From Euphorbia lathyris (Eukaryota > Streptophyta > Magnoliopsida > Malpighiales > Euphorbiaceae): DNA of 64,000 nucleotides. Within the stretch, counting starts at the first letter, position 1. Every line of letters begins with the position of its first letter. The stretch is taken from the NCBI RefSeq assembly GCF_963576675.1, contig NC_088913.1:80227001-80291000 (forward strand), in the 5' to 3' direction. This document shows positions 34,125 through 45,936 of this stretch, one piece after another. Under the pieces are notes generated by a model. The model was not told the origin of the DNA. It ran no database searches and saw only the letters and a program-made list of their open reading frames with translations. A program made the position numbers and the translations under genes.

Positions 34125-34632
34125 GCTGCACAAAATTAATCGAAAAATCAATTTCTGAAACCGAAACCGAATCGAAAAATAGGTTAACCGTAACTGATGG
34201 ACTAGGTTATAGGTTTCATTTAAAAAACCGATGGTTAGCCGGAACCGAAAAAATAAACCTATTATGTATTGATACAGATAAAACTAGTATAAATATATGT
34301 AGAAATTTAATTATTAATATATAAATATAAATATGCATATTTATATTTAATGTTTAAGTTAAAATTAGTAAATAACTTAAAGTTTATTTATTTTTTGGGA
34401 TTTTGTTAATTAAATTTGAAGTTGAATATTTTTTATTTAATATTTAAATAATTGTGTATTTATTTTAAAATGAATAATTATAAATTTAAAGTGATATTTT
34501 TGCTACCAAAAGTCACTAAGGGTTAGTCGAATGAAATATAGGTTAACCAACCGAAATAATAGCTTAACCGAATAAAATGGACTGATTAATGGTTTTTGTT
34601 TTTGAACTGGTTAACCGACCATGTGCATCCAA
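34125..34632. repeat. AACCG-rich repeat, probable MITE, unit 1
   Basis: Begins GTAGAGCTGCACAAAATTAA and ends ACCGACCATGTGCATCC; the ends are loosely inverted (GCTGCACA and GATGCACA). Many AACCGAAACCG and GGTTAACCG words. It is present in unit 2 at 38320-38829, so it predates duplication. The superfamily is uncertain. Confidence 0.4.
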
Positions 34633-35684
34633 TAACCTAATTAAGTCAATAATTAGCTCATAATCTGAATCTAAGTTCATAGGTATGACTTACAGAACTA
34701 GACCATATGCACCCCATACGCATGATCTGGATGGTCATCGAAGCCCAAATCATATGGATGCTAAATTCTTCAATATGTATGGATTCAGGTGGTCTATGGT
34801 GTACACATATGCCTTTGAATTTGTTAAAGCTTGTGAAAGTTTCCAACATTCAAATGTTTGATTCTGGCCTGAACTAAAGTGCAAGCATTCAAGGCCCATT
34901 TAAATACTACTGTATCAGAATTTCCCCCTAATGCTAAAATGAAGCTCTTTAGGACTTCCGATCGAAGGCGTTGAATAGACACGCCTAACTTTGATGATCT
35001 CACTTTCTCAACATTCATCACTCATTTTCCCAACATTTTTCCATTATTACCAGGCGCCTTGACCACCCTAAGAATAAGAAAGGTTTTCTTCTGTTTTCCC
35101 ACATTTCGTCCTCTTTGGCCTACTTATAAATTCAAGAAAGGGATAATCTTCTCACTTCTTCTGCTTCTTGCTTTCATGAATATGCCCCTCTCAAACCATG
35201 TGACAAGGTTCAAACACTAGTCGAAAAATGGCCATTTGCATCGGCCATTGGCTGATGCAAAAACCCTCGATGCAAATGTGTTTTGACTATCGCTCAGGCG
35301 ACATCTAGGCGACCTTTAGGCAATCTAGGTATTACGTAAGAGGTAAAAAAATGGCTATTGAACAAAAAAAGGGTCAAGGGGCATATGCGAAAAAAATTGA
35401 AACGAGTTTTTGATTTTAAGCGACTAGGTGAGGTTTAGACAGACTAAACAATATTAATTTTTTTTAACACTGTATTGTGATAACTAATTATTAATTAGGA
35501 GCAATTTTCTATTGGCTGCCAACATTAGGGATAAAATTCAACCATTTTATATGCAAGAGGTAAAATTGCTCCTCGATGTAAACGTTCGGTTATTTTTGCA
35601 CCTTTTCCTAATAAGTAATAATAAAACACATATCATTACGAAGTGGGGAACCCATATCATTACGTGATGAACAATTCTGTAGTA

Positions 35685-36083
35685 TTAACCATCCATTATC
35701 CATGAAATTTTTGAGATATAAAAGCATCCACAACAGTCAGTGTTAGAGATTATCTCATACCTAGCAGCCAAATCTTCATAGTTGCCACATACTAACACAT
35801 GCATAGCAGCCAAATCATAATATTTTCCACATACTTCCTCATGCCTAGTAGACAAATCACTAAATTTAGAAGTGATGTAATTCAACTTCACTTTAAGTGA
35901 TTCCACATCATGTAATTGACTTTATTACTTCCATCTTGCTCCAACATTATAAGAGGTAACACTTTGTGCCCCTTAAGGTTCTTATGTCTATTTTAGAGCA
36001 ATGAATGAATTGTTCACATCAGGATGCAAAATGTGTATTTGAATGGATGCAGAAGATGTCTTAGAAGGTGTACTCAATGCCAT
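35685..36083 (-). pseudogene. Unknown conserved fragment, unit 2
   Basis: The 73-codon 3' part (35906-35685) is identical in protein to unit 1. The upstream part has one more stop (ALK then TAG near 35998). Family unknown. Confidence 0.35.
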
Positions 36084-37007
36084 AGAGGTACAAAAAGGCC
36101 AAACATATGATAACTTTTGAGTTGAGGGGCTGATAAATTAACCACTAAATAGACTAGGCTAAATAACTAAAATGGGACAAATTCATTAAGCCATATTTTA
36201 ACTTTTTAATTCTTTAACTCTAATTTTTTAGTAGTTTAACTTGATGGGAAATAAAAGTTTTTTCATCAAGACTCTAACACATTAGGACACATAAGTTTTT
36301 TCATCTTTATGGTTGAAATCTAATCATTGTGTTCATTAAATTCAATAGTGCATCTCCATAAAGACACATAAGGTTAATTATTATCACAAAACTTATTTTC
36401 CTATAATAAATTAAGAGAAAAAATCATTCTACCAAAAGGTTAAACTCAATAGTAGAAATTATTATAATATACGATACCCTCTTTTCCGTGTGAATTCCTT
36501 TTTTATTTGAAAGGTGTAAGATACATATCTATTTTATCATGCATTGAAATTTCATCAAAATTAATGAAGTTGTCGGGATTCGAAAACAAAAAGTTTAATC
36601 GCATGGTTAAGATTCTATAAAAAATATTATATTAATCTAAGACAATTAAAAATACTCGAATTTACGTGTGAGTTAACAAAATTGGAATAACAATAAATTA
36701 CTATAAAAAAAACTTCTTAACTTATTTATAACAAACTAAGGTGATTTGAAAAGTTCAAGTAGAAATTTAAAATACACATAAAAATAAAAAAGCTTAATTA
36801 ATAATATTCGAAAACTTCAACTAAAGTTTATTTTTGAAGTTATCAAAAAAACTAAAGACTTATTCAACATTCCAGATTTAGTTTTTTTTAGCTATTCTCT
36901 AAAAATAGATCATCTCTACTAACTTTTAAAGGAAAAAAAGCTTATATGAATATAACATCTCTTTTGAATTGATAATCTCAAAGCAGGCTAGAGGGGCAAA
37001 AAAGAAA

Positions 37008-37571
37008 ATGAATCTCTCATTGTATTGTTTGATTTGTGTATTTTCATCGACATTTTTAGTGATTATCCATTGTTCAAATTTTAGTGATCTAGTTTCGGAA
37101 GCTAATCTGAAACAGATTTGTGCAGAGGTTAATGATAGTGCTTTTTGTTTCGAATATCTAAACGGGAGTCCAAGAAGTACAGAAGATGAGGCTCGTCTTG
37201 GCCGTCTTTGGAAATCATTTTTAAATAAAACTCATAATACATGTTTAGAAAATTATGGTGTGATTCAGTCTCTGCTTAATCAAACTACCGACAAAGTATT
37301 GCAGGAAAGATATTCCAAGTGTTTAGATTATTATAACAAGGCCAAAATTGATATCGGTGACACTGCAACCAGAGAAATGGAATCAAATCATTATACAGCT
37401 GTAGAAGATGCAGCTCTTGATGCACAAGCCCAGGGTAATAATTGTTTGGGACAATTTAGTTCACCACCCACCATCCCACCTTCACTCGATCAAAAAAATC
37501 AACGATTCAAGGACATAAGTTTTCTTTTTAGTTTGATATCTGGGGATTTTTACTCTCGATACAATGTTTAG
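37008..37571 (+). CDS. Putative invertase/pectin methylesterase inhibitor, copy 2
   Basis: 187 residues, single exon, with signal peptide, cysteines (C38, C47, C79, C105, C146) and four sequons as in copy 1. Residues 45, 100 and 141 are A, E and A here. The frame extends upstream of 37008, but no ATG lies there and the signal peptide begins at the ATG at 37008, so that start is chosen. Upstream DNA (36400-37007) is almost the same as in copy 1, with a one-base difference in the A run before the ATG, so regulation is likely shared. Copy 2 cannot be told apart from copy 1 in function; either may be redundant. Confidence 0.78.
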   Translation: MNLSLYCLICVFSSTFLVIIHCSNFSDLVSEANLKQICAEVNDSAFCFEYLNGSPRSTEDEARLGRLWKSFLNKTHNTCLENYGVIQSLLNQTTDKVLQERYSKCLDYYNKAKIDIGDTATREMESNHYTAVEDAALDAQAQGNNCLGQFSSPPTIPPSLDQKNQRFKDISFLFSLISGDFYSRYNV

Positions 37572-38319
37572 ATTCAACAATTCAACAAAGTTTCTAAACT
37601 TGTTTTTGTAAACAAACCATTTATAGTCAATAAAATAAAACAAGTTCATTTCTTGTAATGAAATAATTGATGATTAATAAAATAAAATAAAAATTATTTT
37701 GTGTAACTTGATTCACTATATTTCACAAACTTTGTTTATTATTTATAAGATCCAAATAAAATATACGCAATTTGCTAAGAACATAACTAATAAAAGAGAT
37801 TTTTAGCCTCCTAAGAACCAATTGTTTTAGTAATCTTATGTACCAAGTTTATACAATCTACTTTATATGTTCATCAAATTGAAGGTGTTACACTCCGATT
37901 AGTGAAAATTTATAGAATTTTAAAAAGAATCAATCTCTACAACAGTTTGAATCTAATTCTATGTAGATGTTTTGAATTCTCTTGAGAAAGACCAAATATT
38001 TTAACTGATGTAGAAGTCTAGCTAGTTCAAATCTCTTTAAGTTTTATTCATATCTATTTAAGAGATCTGCAACTCTCATATAAACAGATGCATTTAGTTC
38101 TAGTTTAAAAAGTCTAGTTTTCTCTTTATTTTCATCCGTCTTTCCCTCAACTCTTTCTTAGTTCGTTTAATTAGTTTAGTTCAATATTTCAAGTTCTTTC
38201 GCCTTCATTTTTTCTTAATTTATTTTTTATTCTAACAATGTTTTATTATTTTCTCATCTATTTTCTCATTAGCTTTACATCCACCATGAACTAACTCTTT
38301 TATAGCTAGGGTTATAGCA

Positions 38320-38829
38320 GACCTGCACAAAATTAATGGAAAAATCAATTTCTAAAACCGAAACCGAATCAAAAAATAGGTTAACCATAACTGATGGACT
38401 AGGTTATAGTTTTTCATTTAAAAAATCGGTGGTTAACGGAACCGAAAAATAAACCTATTATGTATTGATACACATAAAACTCGTATAAATATATGTAGAA
38501 ATTTAATTATTAATATATAAATATAAATATAAATATGCATATTTATATTTAATTTTTAAGTTAAAATTAGTAAAATAACTTAAAATTTATTTATTTTTGG
38601 GATTTTGTTAATTAAATTTGAAGTTCAATATTTTTATTTAATATTTAAATAATTGTGTATTTATTTTTAAATGAATAATTATAAATTTAAAGTGATATTT
38701 GCTACCAAAAGTCACTAAGGGTTAGTCGAATGAAATATAGGTTAACCGACCAAAATAATAGCTTAACCGAATTAAATGGACTGGTTAATGGTTTTTGTTA
38801 ATGAACTGGTTAACCGACCATGTGCATCC
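38320..38829. repeat. AACCG-rich repeat, probable MITE, unit 2
   Basis: Counterpart of 34125-34632, with the same ends and small indels. Confidence 0.4.
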
Positions 38830-38991
38830 ACTAACCTACTTAAGTCAATAATTAGCTCATTATCTGAATCTAAGTTCATAGGTATGACTTACAGAACTAG
38901 ACCATATGCACCCCATATGCATGATTCGGCTGGTCACCAAGGCCCAAATCATATGGATGCTAAATTCTTCAATATGTATGGATTCAGTTGG

Positions 38992-39400
38992 TCTATGGTG
39001 TACATATATGCCTTTGAATTTGTTAAAGCTTATGACAGTTTCCAACATTCAAATGTTGGATTCCGGCCTGAACTGAAGTGCAAGCATTTAGGGCCCATTT
39101 AAATACTACTGTATCAAAATTTCCCCCCTAATGCTAAAATGAAGCTCTTTAGGGCTCCCGATCGAAGGCGTTGAATAGACTCGCCTAATTTTGATGATGT
39201 CACTTTCTCATCATTCATCACTCGTTTTCCCAACATTTTTCCATTTTTACTAGGCGCCTCGACCACCCTACGAATAAGAAAGGGTTTCTTCCGTCATCCC
39301 AGACATTTCGTCCTCTTTAGCCTATTTATAAATTCAAGAAAGGGATAATCTTCTCACTTCTTCCGCTTCTTGCTTTCATGAATATGCCGCTCTCAAACCT
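38992..39400 (+). repeat. Tandem unit 3, first part
   Basis: Matches 34793-35200 until CTCTCAAACC, where a 3.8-kb element begins. The unit resumes at 43194 with CCATGCGACAAGGTTC. Confidence 0.85.
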
Positions 39401-39666
39401 GTAAGATTTTGTGCTTTCCTTTTATTCAGTTCTTTTTATTCCTTTTCTTAAATGGCTCCCAAGTCTTCAAAAAATGTCCCCAAGAAAGCTCATGCCAAAA
39501 AAACATGTTGATGTCGGAAAAGTTGCGAAACCTCGCAAGATAAATCTTAGAGTTCCCTAGTAACCTGCTATCTTGAGTGCCTTTCAACTTAGAACAATTG
39601 AGGAACAAAATGTATGGCTCTGAAGAATGACTATTTCCTTACATGAGAGTGATGAGAGATCCCATC

Positions 39667-41931
39667 TGTTGGTGTGCCCTAGTTCTTAGGCATTGGTCCT
39701 GTAATATGTATTAGACATGTTGTATATTGTTTGAATACATTGTATATGTGTTATATGAATAAAGGCAATAATTCATAGTGTTTATATCTTGTTCAATGAA
39801 ACATGTATGGAGTATTCGATGATTGGAATGAAACGTTCGAGACCTATTTTATTCGTGGGAACGAATATAACTAAAGATCTATGCGTCTAGTATCTGTGTA
39901 GTTGTATAGGAAACACTACTACAACACTTGTATGGTCAGATATGGATACAAGTATGCATTGATGTAGCTCAATGTAGGACTGAATCGATCCGCTCTAGAA
40001 AGATTCATGGTGAATGTGTCATTGATCTTTCTAAGTGTAATTATCTCCAGATCTATTTCATTATATTAAATGACATGGAATGCAGTTCACTTTGATATGC
40101 GCCTAACAGGTCTGTAACAGGATTCCAAATACATGTACATTGGGTGGATCATTGAACACATTGTTGCGGATAGATGAAGTGATGGGATTACGACTCATCT
40201 AACGGTGAGCCGATATCACTAGCCACTTGATAAGTGGAACTGAAGAAGTGTGTGGCTACACCTTGATAAATAGTTTACTTATCTGATTCATCAGTTCACT
40301 TTAGATCAAGAAATATAAATCGAATAGAGAATGATAGCCACCATATCTCTGGTTTATAATTTGGATATGCAAATGGTAAGAGATAATGAGAGATTATCTT
40401 TGGGGTTTCATGTGTCTTCTATAAATGGCTGAAGTAATTCGTATAAGCTATGGGCCTTAATTGTTTGCTAAATCCCACTTATGGTCATTGGGCTTTAGGC
40501 CCATGTCTGGTTGAGGACGAACCCTTAGGATTGTGCACACAACTCGTGGAATTGAATAATGGTATAATCTTAAATACATATTATGTATTTAATCAGAAGG
40601 GAATGTGTTAATTAATTAGCAAATGGATAAATTGATTATTGGGTAAAGTACGAAAAAATGCTCGTGGTTTGCCTTGTTTGCGAATAAAGGTCAGTGGTTT
40701 AAAAGTTTGCAAATAAAGGTATGTGGTATGTTTCTTTTACAAAACAAAGTATTTAAAATTAAACTTTTAAGTAATAGATGATAATAAGAGCGTTTTTTTA
40801 GTTTTTTTCAGTTACATTTATATATATTGACAAAATACAGATACCAATATCAAATTGCAATTGTAAAATGAACTTAAATATCAATTAGTTAATAAACTGT
40901 CAGATTAGTAAAAAACGTAAAATTCCAACATATTATTGATTTTTTCGATTTAAAAAGTTGTTGTTTTTTTGTTGTGTTATGCTGATATGTAATAATAATT
41001 TTTTAAAGATAGAAATGTCTTTCATTGTAATCAGAACTTAGTTGTGTAATTGTAATACTTTGTTTTGTAAATAAAATATACCACAAACCTTTATTTGTAA
41101 ACTTTTAAACCACATGCCTCTGTTTGCAAAATGGGCAAACCACAAGCATTTTTTTCGTACTTTTCCCTTGATTATTTGTTATTTAACAAGTTAATCAATT
41201 TGATATTTAATTTGGTTATGGTTAATTAATTAAATTTCAAATGTAATTAATTAATCAATTGATTAATTAGATTGTATAGGATAAATTATTAATTGAACCA
41301 TAATGCAATTAAATTCTATAGGGCCTTAAATATATATGTGGGATTATTTAATTAGACCAATATGTTCCTAATTGAATTAAATATAATCTGTAGGGTTTAT
41401 ATTTATGATTAGGGATCAAGGAGGGACTAATTAGAAATTAGTCAATTAAAGTGGGGTAATTAAATTGAGCCTATTTGGACCTAATTGAATTAAATATGGT
41501 CTGTAGGTTCATATTTATGGTTAGGGACCAATTGGACATTAGCCATTTAACCTAAACCTGATTGATATATGTATTTATTCATAAGGTTTAGAAAGCTAAT
41601 TATGACTTGCCTCCCTTTGCAAATTTGAAGCCCCCTAGTCCCTGCACAAAGTTCTTCGCGTTCTTCATGCTCAGATCATTCTGAATTGATTACGACTAAC
41701 ACTGATTCAGTTCCGACAGGGTTGGTGCACATGATTAAGGAGATTCACTTGATTTGTGGATTCCTGCATCCGTCTCTAGAAGAGACATCACCCATAAGTT
41801 CCTAGATCTTTTTTTTGTTTTGTTTATAAGTTCACTCTGTGGAAGTGTGACACGATCTTAACTGGATTATAAAAAATCTAATTGTAGCTTTCCGTTGCAC
41901 TTGGTTAATTTTTGATGATTAATCCCCAACA
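39667..41931 (+). repeat. Solo LTR, copia-like family B, with a nested MITE
   Basis: TGTTGGTGTGCCCTAGTTC to AATCCCCAACA with a perfect duplication CCATC (39662-39666, 41932-41936). It is about 1,729 bp without the 527-bp MITE and its 9-bp duplication. Same family as 27584-29250. Confidence 0.92.
40641..41167. mobile_element. Mutator-like MITE, long terminal inverted repeats, 9-bp duplication
   Basis: Perfect 9-bp duplication TTGATTATT (40632-40640, 41168-41176). The ends are inverted over about 115 bp: GGGTAAAGTACGAAAAAATG at the left, GGGAAAAGTACGAAAAAAAT from the right, continuing through TGGTTTAAAAGTTT and ACAAAACAAAGTA. The interior is AT-rich and non-coding. Confidence 0.92.
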
Positions 41932-42259
41932 CCATCTTCCCCCCTCCTCCATAATATTAGGTATATTTACCCAATACTTAAAATGGGAGATGAGGTCTCC
42001 TCTTTCCAAAGGTGTTATGAATGAATTTGGCTTATGTCCTTGCCAAATTACTCTGAATGCGTGGCTGGAACTCCTCATTTTTTATAAATTTTGGAGCGAT
42101 CTCAATGTTGAATTCACTAGACTTTTATTTCGAAGATTCAGGCATCCTATGAAGAAACCGGATAAAGATATGATCTACTGGAAAATTTCTTCCCGAAGAC
42201 GACCTTTCTTGACCACGAAAGTACAAAGTATCAAAGATTTAAAACTGAAGTGGTTTTGA

Positions 42260-43193
42260 GTGGAGTCGAATGGGTTTGACCTGAAAAATCCTTATATCTA
42301 AGTGATAACTGGTGATGAACTTGCGACCGGATTCCTTACCTGCGGGGGGGCGTCGTTGGGTTCGATGGGGGTAAGCTCCGATGCCAAAGTTAGTACATAG
42401 TTATTGGAATAAACTGTAATGACAAAGTAGGGTTAATGAGTAGCGTGAATGTGTACCTCTATAGCTTGGGGTGCAAGCTATTTATAGTCATGTTGTTATA
42501 ACCCTCGGTAACTAGAAAGTCTCCATTAATGCTCCATTCAATGGTTGTTACTGATCTTATTCAAGTAAGACCGTTAGCTCATTAATGGGTTATTAATTGT
42601 CTTTATGAGAATCGGCTCAACCATTCAACGGGCGGATCGAGGAATGACGGCGAATCTCCCATAGGTTTGACTACGGATAGCGTGTGGAGGAATCTATGTG
42701 ATCCGCCACTTTGATGGCTTGCTCGATACGCCATAGCTTTCCCGGTCATTCGGATACGCTGTCGTTTTGGTTAATATCCCCTTGAGTCCCATGGATAATA
42801 TCCCGATGTTATCACTAAGGTTTTCCTTTCTCCACTAAATGGAATGAGACTCCAACCGATAAATCCACTTAGAAACCTCTAAAAGCATTGAGCCTTGAAG
42901 AAAAGGTGGGCGACGAAAGGGTTAACGCTTATACCATTCAATGGGAATATTAAGCCATGATACACATGATCCGAACCGAAAAGTATATAGGATTTTTTAG
43001 TCCAGCCAAGGGGATTGTGTACCTGGGGTCCACACAATTCCTGCTCTATAAGGTAGATAATTCGTTGTGTATCTAGTAATATAATTCAATAAAACTATAA
43101 AATAATATCATTAAAGTCTTAAACAATGTCATGAAAACAAATAGAGAACATGATTAATCAAAATTACTTGTTAATAATAAACATAATGTAACA
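42260..43193 (-). repeat. LTR-like non-coding part of the unit-3 element
   Basis: No ORF. Higher GC than its surroundings (a G-run near 42344-42349). On the minus strand CTATAAATAG at about 42489-42480 is a good TATA box. Reads like an LTR or promoter region, but no partner copy is in the window. Confidence 0.35.
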
Positions 43194-43917
43194 AAAACCA
43201 TGCGACAAGGTTCAAAATAAATTATAATAAAAAACAATTTTTTTACAGTCGCTCAGGCGACATCTAGGCGACATTTAGGCAATCTAAGTATTACGTAAGA
43301 GGTATAAAAATTGCTATTGAACCACAAAAAGGGGTCAAGGGGCATAGGCGAAAAAAACTGAAACGAGTTTTTGATTTTAAGCGACTAGGTGAGGTTTAGA
43401 CAGTCCAAACAATATCAATTTTTTAACACTACATTGTGATAACTAATTATTAATTAGAGGCAAATTTGCTATTGGCTGCCAAAATTAGGGGTAAAATTCC
43501 ACCGTTTTATATGCTAGAGGTAAAATTGCTCATGGCTGTAAACGTTTGGTTATTTTTACACCTTGCCCTAATAAATAATAATAAAACACATATCATTATG
43601 AAATGGGGAGCAAATATCATTACGTGATGATCAAATTTTGTAGTATTAAGCATCCATTATCCATGAAATTTTTGAGATATGAAAGCATCCACAACAGTTA
43701 GTGCTAGAGATTATCTCATACCTAGCAGTCAAATCTTCATATTTGCCACATACTAACACATGCATAGCAGCCAAATCATAATCTTTTCCACATACTTCAT
43801 CATGCCTAGTAGACAAATCACTAAATTTAGAAGTGATGTAATTCAACTTCACTTTAAGTGATTCCAAATCATGTAATTGACTTTATTACTTCCATACTGC
43901 TCCAACATTATAGGAGG
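43194..43917 (+). repeat. Tandem unit 3, second part
   Basis: Matches about 35200-35945 of unit 2, with more divergence than between units 1 and 2, then stops inside CTCCAACATTATA. The inhibitor gene is missing from this unit. Confidence 0.85.
43646..43867 (-). pseudogene. Unknown conserved fragment, unit 3
   Basis: 73 codons, with substitutions such as HDEVCGKDYDL for HEEVCGKYYDL. The frame has stayed open although the copy is more diverged. Family unknown. Confidence 0.35.
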
Positions 43918-44524
43918 TAGATCCAAAATAATTTTTGAGAGTTTACCCCAATTCTTAACCGCCAACACGACAATTATGTTCCTTACCAAAAAATCTTAGG
44001 TGTTAAAAAAATAATCAATCCAATGGTTTTAACCTAATCCAACCTAAAAATAATTGGTTTACTAATTTATTTGTTTTATTGGATTGGTTATAACCAAACC
44101 AATAGATTATTCCATATGGATTGGTTAATTTAACCAATTATTAACCGGTTAATAACCAATCCAAACTAAGTCTTAAAGAAAATGGTGAGATTTTGATGGT
44201 TAGAGAAATGATTCAATAAATAGGTTGTGAAAAACGGAAAAAATAGAAAACTGAAAAACAAACAAAAAAAAAAGAAAACGAAAAAACGTAAAAACGTAAA
44301 AAGCAAAAAAAGGGGAAAACGTAAATAATAAACGTAAATAAGAGCACTTAATCACGAAAGATTTGTGTAATCTACAATGTCGGTCAACTATTTCGGTTTA
44401 AAACTCTAATCGTTACGTCCATAAAACTCATAGTTTTTCAAGAATTTGTTGCTTTCATCAAGTTTGACACAAAAATTATCTTATTTTACATTCAAATTAA
44501 AATTGAACTTTCCATTTGAATTAA

Positions 44525-44566
<42 letters not shown>

Positions 44567-44878
44567 AAAACAATTTTAAAACGATATTCAGAACATAAGA
44601 AAGCTTTTAAAGATTTTCTGTTTTATCCTTTAGAATTAACAAAACTATCTTTTATTAATCTAACCATAAAATAAATAGATTTTTTGTTACAATGATTATC
44701 AAGAAAAATAATTAGGGACTTATGCATGATCAATTTTAATTAACAATTAATTATAACTTATTTATCTTTTATATTAATTAACCAAACCACTTTTATTAAT
44801 TAACCTAAGTATAAATATATATTCAATCTGATTGAAAAACCTTTTAATTTTCATATTTGAAATAACAGATTTAACGCA
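43918..44878 (-). other. Internal leader of a truncated Angela-type element (inferred)
   Basis: Lies downstream, on the minus strand, of the primer-binding site at 44879-44891. It has AACC/GGTT-rich words (44015-44165), an A-rich AAAACGTAAA block (44240-44335) and an (AT)n run (44528-44563). No ORF. Part of it may not belong to the element. Confidence 0.4.
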
Positions 44879-44891
44879 GGCTCTGATACCA
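44879..44891 (-). other. Initiator-Met primer-binding site
   Basis: The minus strand reads TGGTATCAGAGCC, an exact match, one base from the LTR end at 44893. It shows that this LTR is a 5' LTR, not a solo LTR. Confidence 0.85.
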
Positions 44892-45936
44892 CTGAAGGAA
44901 AATAGGCAAACGTTTGGCAGCGAAAATATAAAAATTTTAACTTATTTCCTTTAAACCAAGATCCGTTAATCGTTATTTCATATAAAGTGGGATAGAAGGA
45001 AATACCTTTCTGAAGAACTATCTATTGTTGCTAGCGAAGTGCTCTCAACTCTAGATCCGAGTTCACGAGCACAAGATAAAAACACAAGATCAAATCAATT
45101 AGAATTCAACCAATGAATAGCAACCAAAATAGATTGCCTCTAATTAATCAACACAAGATCAAAGATAAAGAGAAAGAGATAGAATCAATTGAATGGAAGC
45201 AAGCGGTGGAAATCTCATCCTCAACAGTGGGGGTTGAAATTTCTCTCTCCTCGGAAGGACTAGGGTTGGCCAAAATTCTCAGTAGCAGGGGGTATATATA
45301 GCCTCTCATATCTAAACCCTAGTTAGATAGAATTAGGTTATTGAATAAGAGTTATATTCAGAATAATACTTATATTATTATTATCTATAATTATATCTAA
45401 ATATAAAGATAATAATAACTTATTAATAGGATAATAATTAGAAGCAATTTAATCTCAATAAACCTCCTAACTTATTTATCCTATAATTAATTTAATTCAT
45501 AATTATAATCTAATTATAATTGTCCGAAATTAAATTAATTCCTTATGTGTCCCTACACATGAAAATCGCCCCCCTCTATAATTGGGCCTTAGTGGACTCA
45601 GTTGGGCTTCCGTCAATTAATTAACATCTGTTTTTCTTTTGGGTTCCAAGTCTTATGTGTGACCCATTAGGTTATTATTGCTTCTAGTCGTATACAACCA
45701 TTAAATTAATTTCTCTTTAATCTTTGTATAACGGAATGAGTACGCGAACTGTGATTGGCAGATCTGAAACATTCCCCCAGAGCTATAAGAAGACAGGTTG
45801 ATTTCATCGTTGACCTTTTCGTATTAGTTACATAATAATTTGATCCTTTATCAATTACATCCTTGAACAGAATCTTATGACTATAGATTATGTCAAGTCA
45901 CATATAGTGAGACGTTCGTTTTACTTGTACAGGCCG

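Larger units (their letters stand above)
30416..34792 (+). repeat. Tandem unit 1 (about 4.2 kb without its MITE)
   Basis: Runs from TCTATGGTGTAC to the same phrase at 34793. It carries a conserved minus-strand pseudogene fragment, inhibitor gene copy 1 and an AACCGGTT-rich repeat. Compared with unit 2 it gains a 304-bp hAT MITE and lacks about 150 bp near 30755. The rest of the unit is AT-rich spacer without other genes. Confidence 0.9.
34793..38991 (+). repeat. Tandem unit 2 (4.2 kb)
   Basis: Second copy of the unit, nearly identical to unit 1 across the pseudogene fragment, the promoter region and the inhibitor gene. It keeps about 150 bp near 35130-35275 that unit 1 lost. Confidence 0.9.
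39452..42259 (+). pseudogene. Gag-like ORF (putative gypsy-type 'transposase 28' family), split by a solo LTR
   Basis: Start MAPKSSKNVPKKAHAK at 39452, soon stopped. The frame after the solo LTR (41937-42259) reads LPPSSIILGIFTQY, MRSPLSKGVMNEFGLCPCQI, TLNAWLELLIFYKFWSDLNV and MKKPDKDMIYWKISSRRRPF. The pattern of a basic N terminus, then a fixed PLxxxVxxxxxLxPxQxTxNxW phrase, is that of plant gag-like proteins annotated as putative gypsy-type transposon. No RNA-binding knuckle is seen. Stops and a frame change make it inactive. Confidence 0.5.
39401..43193 (+). mobile_element. Retrotransposon-like element inserted in unit 3
   Basis: Unit 2 reads CTCTCAAACCATGTGAC without a break at this place; here TGTAAGATTTTGTG begins after AAACC and the unit resumes after ATGTAACAAAAACC. 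TG...CA ends with an AAACC-like duplication (off by one A) are possible. Contents: a broken gag-like ORF, a solo LTR with a MITE inside it, and an LTR-like 3' part. The exact class is unsettled. Confidence 0.55.

Noticed and set aside
36969..37007. Upstream extension of inhibitor copy 2 starting at TTG
   Set aside because: No ATG, and it would bury the signal peptide; copy 1 has a frame-breaking A-run difference there.
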